A stretch of DNA of 64,000 nt. Source: Pterois miles (taxonomy: Eukaryota > Chordata > Actinopteri > Perciformes > Scorpaenidae). The notes under the pieces are model-generated. The model was not told the DNA's origin. It was given only the letters and a program-made list of their open reading frames with translations, and searched no databases. The stretch covers positions 4,681,501-4,745,500 of the forward strand of contig CAMQGK010000341.1 in NCBI GenBank assembly GCA_947000775.1, written 5' to 3'. Shown here one piece after another: positions 62,201 through 64,000 of the stretch. Position 1 is the stretch's first letter. Each line of letters begins with the position of its first letter. A program made the translations under genes and the position numbers.

Positions 62201-63831
62201 CTCGTACCATCTGCTGAGATGAAAAAGCTACAGTAAGCGTTGCAGGATGTGGATCACTCCTGCGCCCTCCTCCAAACCACAGACACACTCACACACAGGC
62301 ACAAGGTAATGCTCGTCACCCAGTGTACTAAGGTGGGTTAATGACAACCTCTCGGGCCGCTGAGCAGGGCAAAGGTCACTGAGGTTCCACCTCTTAAGGG
62401 AGGCACACCTACACACTAACCCTCAAACAGCACATTTGTCTTCTAACAGAAGAGTGAAGTCAGACAGACGTTCACAAGCATGATACAAACTAAATCCTCG
62501 GCAATCATTTCCATTTTCCTTCCTTTCAGGCAGCATATTCTTACATCTTACCACCTCTCCACTTAAACAGGCTAAACAGCCTCTCTGCAAGTCGGGGTGT
62601 AATGGAAAATATTACATTTCAATGGGTTTAATACTTAAAATTCCTCCCTGACTTGATGTAGAATATTTATGATAGTAAAACACATTGCATTTCCAGACTA
62701 TCAAGAGGAGCCGCGGGCAAATGTGCCCAAGAAGTGGCCTGTTTGGAGAATATTTTATCTCTACATGGTAGCTCCTTAAATGGATTTATGACTCATAAAA
62801 ACAATCTACTGGAAACGCAGCGCACATAAATGCCACAGTGCGTTACCTCGTTGGCTTCAGACAGGGACTGCATCACAAAACAAAAAGAGAAGTGGACTTG
62901 TGGTTACCTGGGGAGATGGGTCAATAAATGTCAGCATGGCATCATTAGCCCTGTCACTTAATGATGCAGCCGACTACAAGTGCCACACTGATGTGCCACA
63001 CTCACGTGGCCATGAGGAAACAATGCTAAAACCAGACAAAAGACAGCGAGTGTCATCGTGACCGTTGGCGCTGTAACTTGCAGTTAGGACACAGCCGAGA
63101 CTGAGCTTGGCAAATGTGACTTCGGGAGTGTTTTTCCCTCTCTGCTGTGGGAGGAACAGGAGACAATATATTTCTTTATTTTGGATCCATATGCTGCCAA
63201 GTCCTACTAGTGCCATCCACAACGGGAAATATGTGCATGTGTTTCAGTTAGTGTGCCGCTGTGAGCGCTGACGTCCAGCCGATGGGTTTGTTTGACTCTC
63301 CCACGCAATATGGGGGATGTTTCTGTTGCTATCAGCAAGGTGAAGTGCGGTACTATGAGCAGAGGCAGAGGGAAGTTAGATGTGTCCTCTTTTTAAGAGC
63401 TCCCTGTCAGAGGGTTGACATTATAGATTTACTGGGAGAGGACGAATCTCACAATATACCGAGGCACAGAGGAAATACCTTCACAATATGTACTTCCTGC
63501 ATGAAAGAATATTCAACTATTGTGTTCCTCAAATATTGCAAGTGCATTTGTGATAATATACTCAGTGAGAACCTGTTTGGTTTGTAGTGCCATCTAGTGC
63601 ACGCCCTATATCTACCTATAGTGCATATTTTCTGTCTGGTTTGTGACACAGACCTGAATGAGGTGTCTGGTCTCCACAGCAACAGGTCTCCCCTCTCTCA
63701 TGCTGTCAGTGAACCAGCTGATGTGCAACACATGCACATGGCTTGGTAGATTCATCGGTCCACGCTCCTTTAGCCACTTCCACAGGGACGAAGCCTGGCT
63801 GTCCTCCGACACCACATGAGTGACTTCATCG
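11197..63831 (-). CDS. dntt: dntt, terminal deoxynucleotidyltransferase (TdT), partial: exons 2-10 of 11
   Basis: TdT is a nuclear family X DNA polymerase that adds untemplated nucleotides to 3' ends during V(D)J recombination and works with the non-homologous end-joining machinery. Nine exons join into an open frame of about 408 residues. In order they give the second half of a BRCT domain, a linker, the 8-kDa domain (RAASVLKSLP), the helix-hairpin-helix FGVGPKTAEKW, and the catalytic palm with GGFRRGK, GHDVDF and RVDLV. The last two hold the three metal-binding aspartates, equivalent to human D343, D345 and D434. GWTGSR follows. Pol mu is the closest alternative, but the segment ASTFDMVNLPSRSFEAMDHY has the length and form of TdT Loop1, and GWTGSR-QFERD matches TdT where Pol mu has GWTGSK. 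No stops or frameshifts were seen, so the gene looks functional. The N-terminal exon lies off the right edge; the last exon (about 29 residues) was not found. Confidence 0.95.
11281..11727 (-). other. dntt: dntt intron 9
   Basis: A 447-bp intron with donor GTATGAAG next to exon 9 and a pyrimidine-rich acceptor CTTTTCTTCCACAG next to exon 10. No repeat or other feature was recognised. Confidence 0.85.
11728..11976 (-). CDS. dntt: dntt exon 9 (Loop1 and third catalytic Asp)
   Basis: This is the largest exon seen: 249 bp, 83 codons, phase 0 at both ends. The acceptor is CTCTCGTCTCCAG and the donor GTATGAAG. It encodes GLLLYCDYHASTFDMVNLPS with RSFEAMDHYAKCFLIMRL, which spans TdT Loop1. A variable glycine-rich stretch follows, about one residue longer than in human TdT. 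Then come WRAVRVDLVSPP, with the third metal aspartate in RVDLV, and YAFALLGWTGSR. Loop1 allows template-independent addition in TdT and differs in Pol mu, so this exon decides the assignment. Confidence 0.97.
12280..12480. repeat. AT-rich low-complexity tract
   Basis: Dominated by TATTA, TTATTAT and TAGTAGTAT motifs. No other signal. Confidence 0.8.
14640..14926 (+). repeat. Interspersed repeat family R2, copy 2
   Basis: Same segments as 10797-11026, preceded by extra family sequence (GCCAGAGCCAATCGTAAGC and CTGTCAATCGTGACGTCTC). Ends TTTATAAACAGTCTATGGG. Confidence 0.7.
17398..17426 (+). repeat. (AGG)n microsatellite
   Basis: About seven AGG units followed by a G run and an A run. Confidence 0.85.
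18612..19062 (+). mobile_element. hAT-derived non-autonomous element N1, 5'-truncated copy
   Basis: Shares with 31438-32167 and 53826-54515 the block GAAAGCTGTCTGGAGATGAG, a TTAATGTTAAGTTAAATG run and the 3' end TGCCCGCCCCTG. The left terminus and the first ~270 bp are missing. The shared block encodes part of a hAT transposase N-terminus (RHF.TKHAEKSRKLSG-like), here already mutated. Confidence 0.75.
19112..19430 (+). repeat. Teleost interspersed repeat (MITE-like)
   Basis: Landmarks GTAGGGTTTGGCGGCATCTA, TCTGGGCTACTATAGAAAG, CCCTATGTAGATATGAACTG and TGCCAATAGATCCTCCTAAA follow a common spiny-rayed fish repeat that ends in a copy of TACACACTGGTCCT. A short AT-rich run of TAAACTATAAACTA lies just upstream. 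Confidence 0.7.
20625..20705 (+). mobile_element. LINE reverse-transcriptase fragment
   Basis: One frame reads YAGISDGALNWFISYLSNRS and then stops. This is the GI.G.ALNWF.SYLSNR motif of LINE-type reverse transcriptases (L2/Rex-like groups). Only about 70 bp of coding similarity remain. Confidence 0.7.
21625..22122 (-). repeat. Interspersed repeat family R3, copy 1
   Basis: Reverse complement of the family at 22487-22860: shared ACTTAGCTCCACCCTCTCGT, TTGATTGACAGGTCGCTAC-like and AGTCTTCTTCAGTACTGCAT segments. The outer end with TATATACAGTC is degraded. Confidence 0.75.
22487..22860 (+). repeat. Interspersed repeat family R3, copy 2
   Basis: Starts CCATAGACTGTATATAAGAT, contains GAGAGGGTGGAGCTAAGTAC and runs to about GTATTGAAGAAGACAGG. 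It lies 200 bp downstream (transcript sense) of dntt exon 8, in intron 8, opposite in orientation to copies 1 and 3. Confidence 0.8.
23063..23165 (-). CDS. dntt: dntt exon 8 (catalytic GHDVDF)
   Basis: This exon is 103 bp, with acceptor TCTTTATCTCCAG and donor GTATGT. It finishes the split arginine and ends in phase 0 after LKKQ. It encodes GKEFGHDVDFIVTTPELGRE, then ETLLPDIIDGLKKQ. The two aspartates in GHDVDF are metal ligands (human D343 and D345). Both neighbouring introns exceed 11 kb, and the exon is flanked by inverted copies of one repeat family (22487-22860 and 23788-24175). Confidence 0.97.
23788..24175 (-). repeat. Interspersed repeat family R3, copy 3
   Basis: Reverse-orientation copy ending ACTTCTTATATACAGTTTATG. 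Its reverse complement aligns with 22487-22860 over most of the length, with many substitutions and a deletion. Confidence 0.75.
24525..24675 (+). repeat. tRNA-type SINE, internal and tail fragment
   Basis: Contains GCGTGGGTTTTCTCTCGGCT, TCCTCCCACAGTCCAAAG, GTGAATGGTTGTCTGTCTC and TAAACGGTTACAGATGGATG. The tRNA-like head is missing. Confidence 0.8.
24697..25010 (+). repeat. hAT-like MITE relic
   Basis: Landmarks CCCCCAACCTTTATTTGTGC, CATGGACCGGTTTCATGTAA and TATTTTCACGGACAGGCCTT match a vertebrate hAT-type family with 'CCCCAACCT..GACCGG' ends. The right end is uncertain. Confidence 0.6.
25558..25585 (+). repeat. (CA)n microsatellite
   Basis: About 13 CA units. Confidence 0.9.
27341..27683 (+). 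mobile_element. tRNA-type SINE, full length with 10-bp target duplication
   Basis: The head GGGGGGCTGCACGGTGTGCA continues into GTGGTTATCACTGGCGCCTC (A-box region), and GGTTTGAATCC is the B box. A conserved body follows (GTTTGCATGTTCTCCCCGTG, GGCGACCTGTCCAGGGTGAA), then the tail GATGGATGGATGGATG. The 10-mer ATTGTTTTGG lies directly before (27331-27340) and after (27684-27693), a perfect target-site duplication that fixes both ends. The 133-aa minus frame over this region is a non-coding by-product. Confidence 0.92.
27890..28625. mobile_element. Foldback (inverted-repeat) element
   Basis: The arms 27975-28101 and 28368-28490 are diverged reverse complements. For example GTTGTTTCCTGTGGAGACGG on the left faces a reverse-complement copy near 28430, and CTAAACCTAACCAAGTTG has its partner near 28450. 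The centre has no open frame of interest. A fragment of the same family is at about 56095-56180. Outer ends are approximate. Confidence 0.8.
31438..32167 (+). mobile_element. hAT-derived non-autonomous element N1, complete copy
   Basis: Termini CAGACATGGCCA and TGCCCACCGCTG form an imperfect 12-bp inverted repeat. The flanking 8-mers ATTTATAC and GTTATTAC agree at 5 of 8 bases, consistent with an old hAT target duplication. From 31707 to 31850 one frame reads RHFETKHAEKSRKLSGDEKE, then RTAEGLLAEILKQRG, then a stop. This is the BED-finger edge and following segment of a ZBED5/GTF2IRD2-like hAT transposase. Confidence 0.8.
32551..32693 (+). other. Candidate exon on the opposite strand (unassigned)
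   Basis: A 143-bp island, richer in G+C than its surroundings, lies between a long pyrimidine tract ending GGTGCTTTCAG and a donor-like GTATGC. One frame is open through it, reading MCQRHHGALKPIMSNGSIHA, then TTGGHRRIVTPRGNRDKVVI, then NQAFWQ. Codon third positions favour G/C (31 of 45 by hand count). I recognise no domain. It may be a non-coding conserved element, an exon of an unknown nested transcript, or chance. Confidence 0.25.
33548..34026 (+). mobile_element. hAT transposon relic with BED zinc finger
   Basis: From 33814 a frame of 71 codons reads SHVYKKGDKSLAVCRICKDH, then IKYNGNTTDPSTHLDAMY. C..C, GNT and HL follow the BED zinc-finger pattern of hAT transposases (ZBED-like). The final histidine position is lost at DAMY, and the frame stops soon after. 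The upstream sequence AGGGGTGTAAC with ATCGATG motifs resembles the 5' untranslated end of fish hAT elements. No catalytic domain remains. Confidence 0.65.
34840..34972 (-). CDS. dntt: dntt exon 7 (palm, GGFRR)
   Basis: This exon is 133 bp, with acceptor CTTTTCCCTGCAG and donor GTACACG. It completes the split glycine from exon 6 and ends after two bases of an arginine codon. It reads GFLHYGDISRAVSKAEAQSL, then RTIIDEAVHAITPAAV, then LALTGGFR(R). The GGFRR motif contributes to the incoming-nucleotide site. The middle is more divergent from mammalian TdT than the other catalytic exons. Confidence 0.95.
35875..36120 (+). repeat. Interspersed repeat family R4, forward copy
   Basis: Contains CAGACTGAAATATCTCATCA, TGACCTTTCCTCTAGCACCA and AAAATGTCTCAACAGCTATT. 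This family carries related sub-motifs repeated within itself. Confidence 0.7.
36160..36545. repeat. A-rich simple sequence, (AAAT)n-like
   Basis: Strand-asymmetric A-rich DNA made of AAATAAATAAA variants. It accounts for the Phe/Tyr-rich minus-strand reading frames here, which are not genes. Confidence 0.9.
36610..36880 (-). repeat. Interspersed repeat family R4, reverse copy
   Basis: Contains TCTCATGGTGGCGCTAAAGG and GGGGACCATGAATATCTGTA, then a second round GGGAACCATGAATATTTG about 130 bp later. It is the reverse orientation of the family at 35875-36120, so the two copies and the A-rich tract between them form an inverted arrangement. Confidence 0.7.
37462..37585 (-). CDS. dntt: dntt exon 6 (second helix-hairpin-helix)
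   Basis: This exon is 124 bp. It starts in phase 0 after CGTTTCCTGCCAG and ends after one base of a glycine codon before GTACGT. It reads LFTSVFGVGPKTAEKWYRRG, then LRSFNDVLADRSIRLNRMQQS. FGVGPKTAEKW is the sequence-independent DNA-binding helix-hairpin-helix of family X polymerases; TdT has FGVGLKTSEKWF. Confidence 0.97.
37586..37770 (-). other. dntt: dntt intron 5 (185 bp)
   Basis: Donor GTCAGTAG, acceptor TCGTTTCCTGCCAG. The shortest intron read; no inserted repeat. Confidence 0.9.
37771..37842 (-). CDS. dntt: dntt exon 5
   Basis: This short exon is 72 bp, 24 codons, phase 0 at both ends. The acceptor is TTTTATATTTTGCAG and the donor GTCAGT. It encodes EVLQCGRSFEVERILSDERY followed by QTLK, matching the TdT segment that ends in LNDERYQSFK. 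Only 185 bp of intron separate it from exon 6, the shortest intron seen here. Confidence 0.94.
37843..41606 (-). other. dntt: dntt intron 4 (3.8 kb)
   Basis: No clear repeat element apart from short A-rich runs (39796-39830) and a CAC/CAT microsatellite (41025-41052). The 156-codon plus frame at 38437-38907 has no recognisable domain and no coding character that I can see. Confidence 0.7.
41025..41052 (+). repeat. (CAC/CAT)n microsatellite
   Basis: Runs of CAC and then CAT trinucleotides. Confidence 0.85.
41607..41777 (-). CDS. dntt: dntt exon 4 (8-kDa domain)
   Basis: This exon is 171 bp, 57 codons, phase 0 at both ends. The acceptor is TCTCTCCCTGTAG and the donor GTAAGG. It reads DAFEVLAENYEFNEVEG, then CLAFRRAASVLKSLPWAV, then DLPCLGEPAKAVME. 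This is the 8-kDa domain with its first helix-hairpin-helix; TdT has DAFEILAEN and FMRAASVLKSLP at these places. The exon is noticeably richer in G+C than the flanking intron. Confidence 0.95.
43455..43600 (+). repeat. Teleost interspersed repeat fragment
   Basis: Contains AGAGCTAAATGCTAACATGC, TAATGAACAGGTATAATG and ATCATGTTCACCATGTAAG, a common fish repeat often found next to family R4 sequence. Confidence 0.6.
44219..44263. repeat. Inverted repeat, 20-bp arms, 5-bp loop
   Basis: Arm 44219-44238 (CTCCCAATTGGTAGACAACC) faces 44244-44263 as its reverse complement at 19 of 20 positions, with CAATT between. It duplicates part of the SINE head in inverse orientation. Confidence 0.85.
44326..44408 (+). 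pseudogene. tRNA-Lys(CTT)-like pseudogene
   Basis: Begins GCCCAGCTAGCTCAGTCAGT (acceptor and D arm, A box), then AGAGCATGAGACTCTTAA with anticodon CTT, and GGGTTGGATCCCC as the T arm (B box changed from GGTTCGA). About 12 extra bases, including a second TCTCTTAATT, sit in the anticodon arm. The acceptor stem GCCCAGC/GTTGAGT has one mismatch and two G-U pairs. It is therefore not expected to be a working tRNA. A T run follows. Confidence 0.75.
45066..45225 (+). mobile_element. Tc1/mariner transposase fragment
   Basis: The plus frame near 45105 reads EVLT, a stop, then PPNPPHLNPIEHLWDVLD. The NPIEHLW motif (D.NPIE..W) is diagnostic of Tc1-like transposases near the third catalytic acid. The first D of the motif is H here. 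The sequence after it (CAGTATTAGGCAGGTGGTCA, ATGGCTGATTGGTG) matches the 3' end of a common fish element. Confidence 0.8.
46335..47335 (+). mobile_element. hAT transposon relic
   Basis: At 46580 a broken frame reads MSKK, stop, KVAAE, stop, RKFTERQKES, then GDQPVCLLYYEAV. This follows the start of ZBED5/GTF2IRD2-like hAT transposases (basic N-terminus, then .PVCL.C...V). The right end GTGGAGTTTGACATCCCTG resembles hAT termini of this group. Two early stops and loss of the zinc-binding cysteine show it is dead. The left end is uncertain. Confidence 0.55.
47505..47710 (+). repeat. Interspersed repeat family R3, partial copy
   Basis: Contains GTCGCCATCTTGTTTTTTAC, AAAGTGACACGAGAGTACAA and AAGGTTATAATTAACTTTCATG. 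Forward orientation. Confidence 0.7.
48760..49260. repeat. Possible interspersed repeat, unclassified
   Basis: CAATTGCTTACACACTAAAAG, GCACACTTGTTTCTTACATT and CTGCACCGCAACTTCACTGC recall a fish family with 'TTGC.AACACAC' ends. The evidence is weak and the borders are unknown. Confidence 0.3.
51735..51960 (+). repeat. Teleost interspersed repeat
   Basis: Landmarks GACATTTTGGGAAAAAAAGA, TTACATGAGAAGATCAATAC, AGCTTAGCTTAGCTTAGCAT and GAAACAGGAAGCCTGGCCCT follow a well-known fish repeat. Confidence 0.7.
53826..54515 (+). mobile_element. hAT-derived non-autonomous element N1, complete copy with internal minisatellite
   Basis: Starts CAGACCTGGGCA and ends TGGCCAGCCCTG, imperfect inverted termini of hAT type. 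The 8-mers GTATAGAC and ATACAGAC flank it, equal at 6 of 8 bases. Near 54100 the coding relic YNLNRHFETKHAEKSRKLSG continues into an ERTAEGLLAEI segment. Two extra A bases in an A run just upstream break the frame from the preceding SLVCNKHVAEL segment. Confidence 0.85.
54243..54362 (+). repeat. 31-bp minisatellite inside element N1
   Basis: Unit TTAATGTTAAGTTAAATG followed by TTAACTGTAAGTG, three full tandem units (54243-54335) and a partial fourth. The other N1 copies have a single unit plus a degenerate piece. Confidence 0.95.
54518..54800 (+). repeat. Interspersed repeat family R3, copy
   Basis: Begins ACAGACTGTATAAAAGGTGT immediately after the N1 element. Contains GTCACTGTGACGTCCCCCAT and GGGGCAGAGCTAAGTACAAC, and runs to about GATATTAGAAATAATGCC. 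Confidence 0.75.
56095..56180 (+). repeat. Fragment of the 27890-28625 foldback family
   Basis: TGATCTTTTACTAAACCTAA and ACATAGTTTTGTTGC match the arm sequence of that element. Confidence 0.6.
56970..57170 (+). repeat. MITE-like fragment related to 4603-4970
   Basis: Contains TATAAAATATCAGACAATTC, GAAAAATGTCCATCATAATT and CTGAAAGTCAACAAGCCAAAG, a known sister form of the 4603-4970 family. No terminal repeats were identified. Confidence 0.5.
57283..57556 (+). repeat. tRNA-type SINE, near full length
   Basis: Head AGGTGCAGTGGTTAGCACTT, B box GGTTCGAATCC, body TGCAGAGTTTGCATGTTCTC, tail GATAGATGGATGG. A middle part is shorter than in 27341-27683. It directly abuts the foldback element that begins at 57557. 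Confidence 0.85.
57557..59015. mobile_element. Large foldback element with long inverted arms
   Basis: The left arm 57557-57841 is the reverse complement of the right arm 58383-59015 once the 58567-58885 insertion is removed. Matching pairs include TTAAAGCTG at the outer ends, ATCCTGACAGTAGTGCATGA in the arm, and CGTTTTCAGAAGCATCTTG at the inner end. The loop, 57842-58382, is C-rich on the plus strand with two overlapping frames (up to 118 codons) that carry no known domain. No transposase is present. Confidence 0.85.
58567..58885 (+). mobile_element. hAT-type MITE with perfect 8-bp target duplication, nested in a foldback arm
   Basis: Starts GAGAGGTTTTCAATC and ends TTGGGAATCACTG, degenerate inverted termini of the CAGTGGTTCTCAA hAT class. 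CATTAGAG lies on both sides (58559-58566 and 58886-58893). Removing 319 bp plus one CATTAGAG restores continuity with the left arm of the host foldback. Confidence 0.9.
59558..59724 (+). mobile_element. tRNA-derived SINE, second family
   Basis: Begins GAGCGCCTTGTTAGTCGAAT, B box GGTTCGACTCC, then GGGAGCCATGTTGCTCATCA and CCCTCTCTCCCCTCATTTCT, and ends in AATAAATAATAAAAAA. It is a common fish SINE. It ends 42 bp from the 3' border of dntt exon 3, in intron 3 and antisense to the gene. It could be mistaken for a tRNA, but there is no sound anticodon stem. Confidence 0.8.
59767..59877 (-). CDS. dntt: dntt exon 3 (linker and start of the polymerase core)
   Basis: This exon is 111 bp, 37 codons, phase 0 at both ends. 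The acceptor is TTATTTTTGTACACAG and the donor GTAAGAA. It encodes a proline-rich linker (EDTLPTSPDGCAPTPV) followed by SEYACQRRTTTENNNKIFT. The second part matches the TdT signature SQYACQRRTT..N..IFT at the start of the catalytic core. A later in-exon AG (after CATCGCCAG) is a weaker acceptor and would break the phase with exon 2. A tRNA-derived SINE lies about 40 bp into the downstream intron. Confidence 0.95.
59878..63653 (-). other. dntt: dntt intron 2 (3.8 kb)
   Basis: Donor GTCTGTG by exon 2, acceptor TTATTTTTGTACACAG by exon 3. It contains one family R1 element (60843-61570). About 61600-63600 has no recognised repeat; the 108-codon plus frame at 63261 shows no domain. Confidence 0.8.
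60843..61570 (+). repeat. Non-autonomous DNA element (MITE-like), family R1, copy 2
   Basis: Starts near AGGTCTGTGAAAGTTCAA and ends CGACTGGCAACCCTA. Internal AATGCATTTTAACGCCACTA and AAAGGGGTCCGTTGACCTCT are absent from copy 1. The rest matches 1992-2569. Confidence 0.8.
63654..63831 (-). CDS. dntt: dntt exon 2 (BRCT domain, second half)
   Basis: This 178-bp exon starts after the acceptor TCTCTACAG and ends before the donor GTCTGTG. It begins with the last base of a split codon and ends in phase 0. It reads DEVTHVVSEDSQASSLWKWL, then a variable stretch, then HISWFTDSMREGRPV. This is the back half of a BRCT fold, including the conserved tryptophan of the last helix; human TdT has DSVTHIVAEN and LLDVSWLIE at the same places. 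In TdT the BRCT domain docks with Ku and XRCC4/Ligase IV. A GTG-initiated reading frame continues past the donor into the intron, but the similarity stops at the splice site. Confidence 0.93.
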
Positions 63832-64000
63832 CTGTAGAGACAAAAGAAAAAAGCTGTTCAGTGTTCACTTTATGCTTTTATTGGAGTAATATTTCATCTA
63901 AAAGTGACGACTTCAAGTTTCAAGCATATGTATCTAACTATAAAACAAGGATTCTCTGTGTGTTATACGCATATCTCCAGAACCACCCATCCGATCGACT
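63832..64000 (-). other. dntt: dntt intron 1 (3' end only)
   Basis: Intronic sequence leading to the acceptor TCTCTACAG of exon 2. No coding similarity to the N-terminal part of TdT. Confidence 0.8.

Noticed and set aside
63261..63587. 108-codon plus-strand frame opposite intron 2
   Set aside because: No recognised domain, no splice or promoter context, and opposite to a well-supported gene.
1..64000. CRISPR arrays, operons or a novel defence system
   Set aside because: The window is vertebrate nuclear DNA: spliced exons, SINEs and microsatellites. Tandem repeats present are microsatellites and one 31-bp minisatellite without spacer structure.

Overview
The window is repeat-rich vertebrate genomic DNA, almost certainly from a ray-finned fish and probably a spiny-rayed (percomorph) teleost. 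The evidence is one gene split into short exons with GT/AG borders and long introns, many (CA)n tracts, and interspersed families I recognise as typical of teleosts: tRNA-headed SINEs ending in GATG repeats, hAT and Tc1-like remnants, foldback MITEs.

The only gene I can support is on the minus strand: terminal deoxynucleotidyltransferase (TdT, dntt), the template-independent polymerase that adds N nucleotides at V(D)J junctions. Nine consecutive internal coding exons were read, in transcript order 63831-63654, 59877-59767, 41777-41607, 37842-37771, 37585-37462, 34972-34840, 23165-23063, 11976-11728 and 11280-11197. Their splice phases are compatible throughout. They add up to 1225 bp (about 408 residues) with no stop or frameshift, from the second half of the BRCT domain to just short of the C-terminus. 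This matches exons 2-10 of the 11-exon human gene. Exon 1 must lie beyond the right edge. Exon 11 was not found and probably lies beyond the left edge.

Layout from left to right: 1-11196 is intron 10 or 3' flank, with MITEs, SINE pieces, microsatellites and a long repeat-poor stretch. Positions 11197-11976 hold exons 10 and 9. Intron 8 (11977-23062) and intron 7 (23166-34839) carry several repeat families, and exon 8 sits between inverted copies of one of them. Positions 34840-41777 hold exons 7, 6, 5 and 4. Intron 3 (41778-59766) is the largest and has the densest nested repeats: a SINE interrupted by a tRNA-Lys-like sequence, Tc1 and hAT relics, and a 1.46-kb foldback element that itself carries a hAT MITE with a perfect 8-bp target duplication. 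Positions 59767-64000 hold exons 3 and 2.

I found no second convincing protein gene, no rRNA, no intact tRNA and no CRISPR. Exon borders come from reading splice signals and protein similarity by eye. Repeat boundaries are approximate unless a target-site duplication is given.
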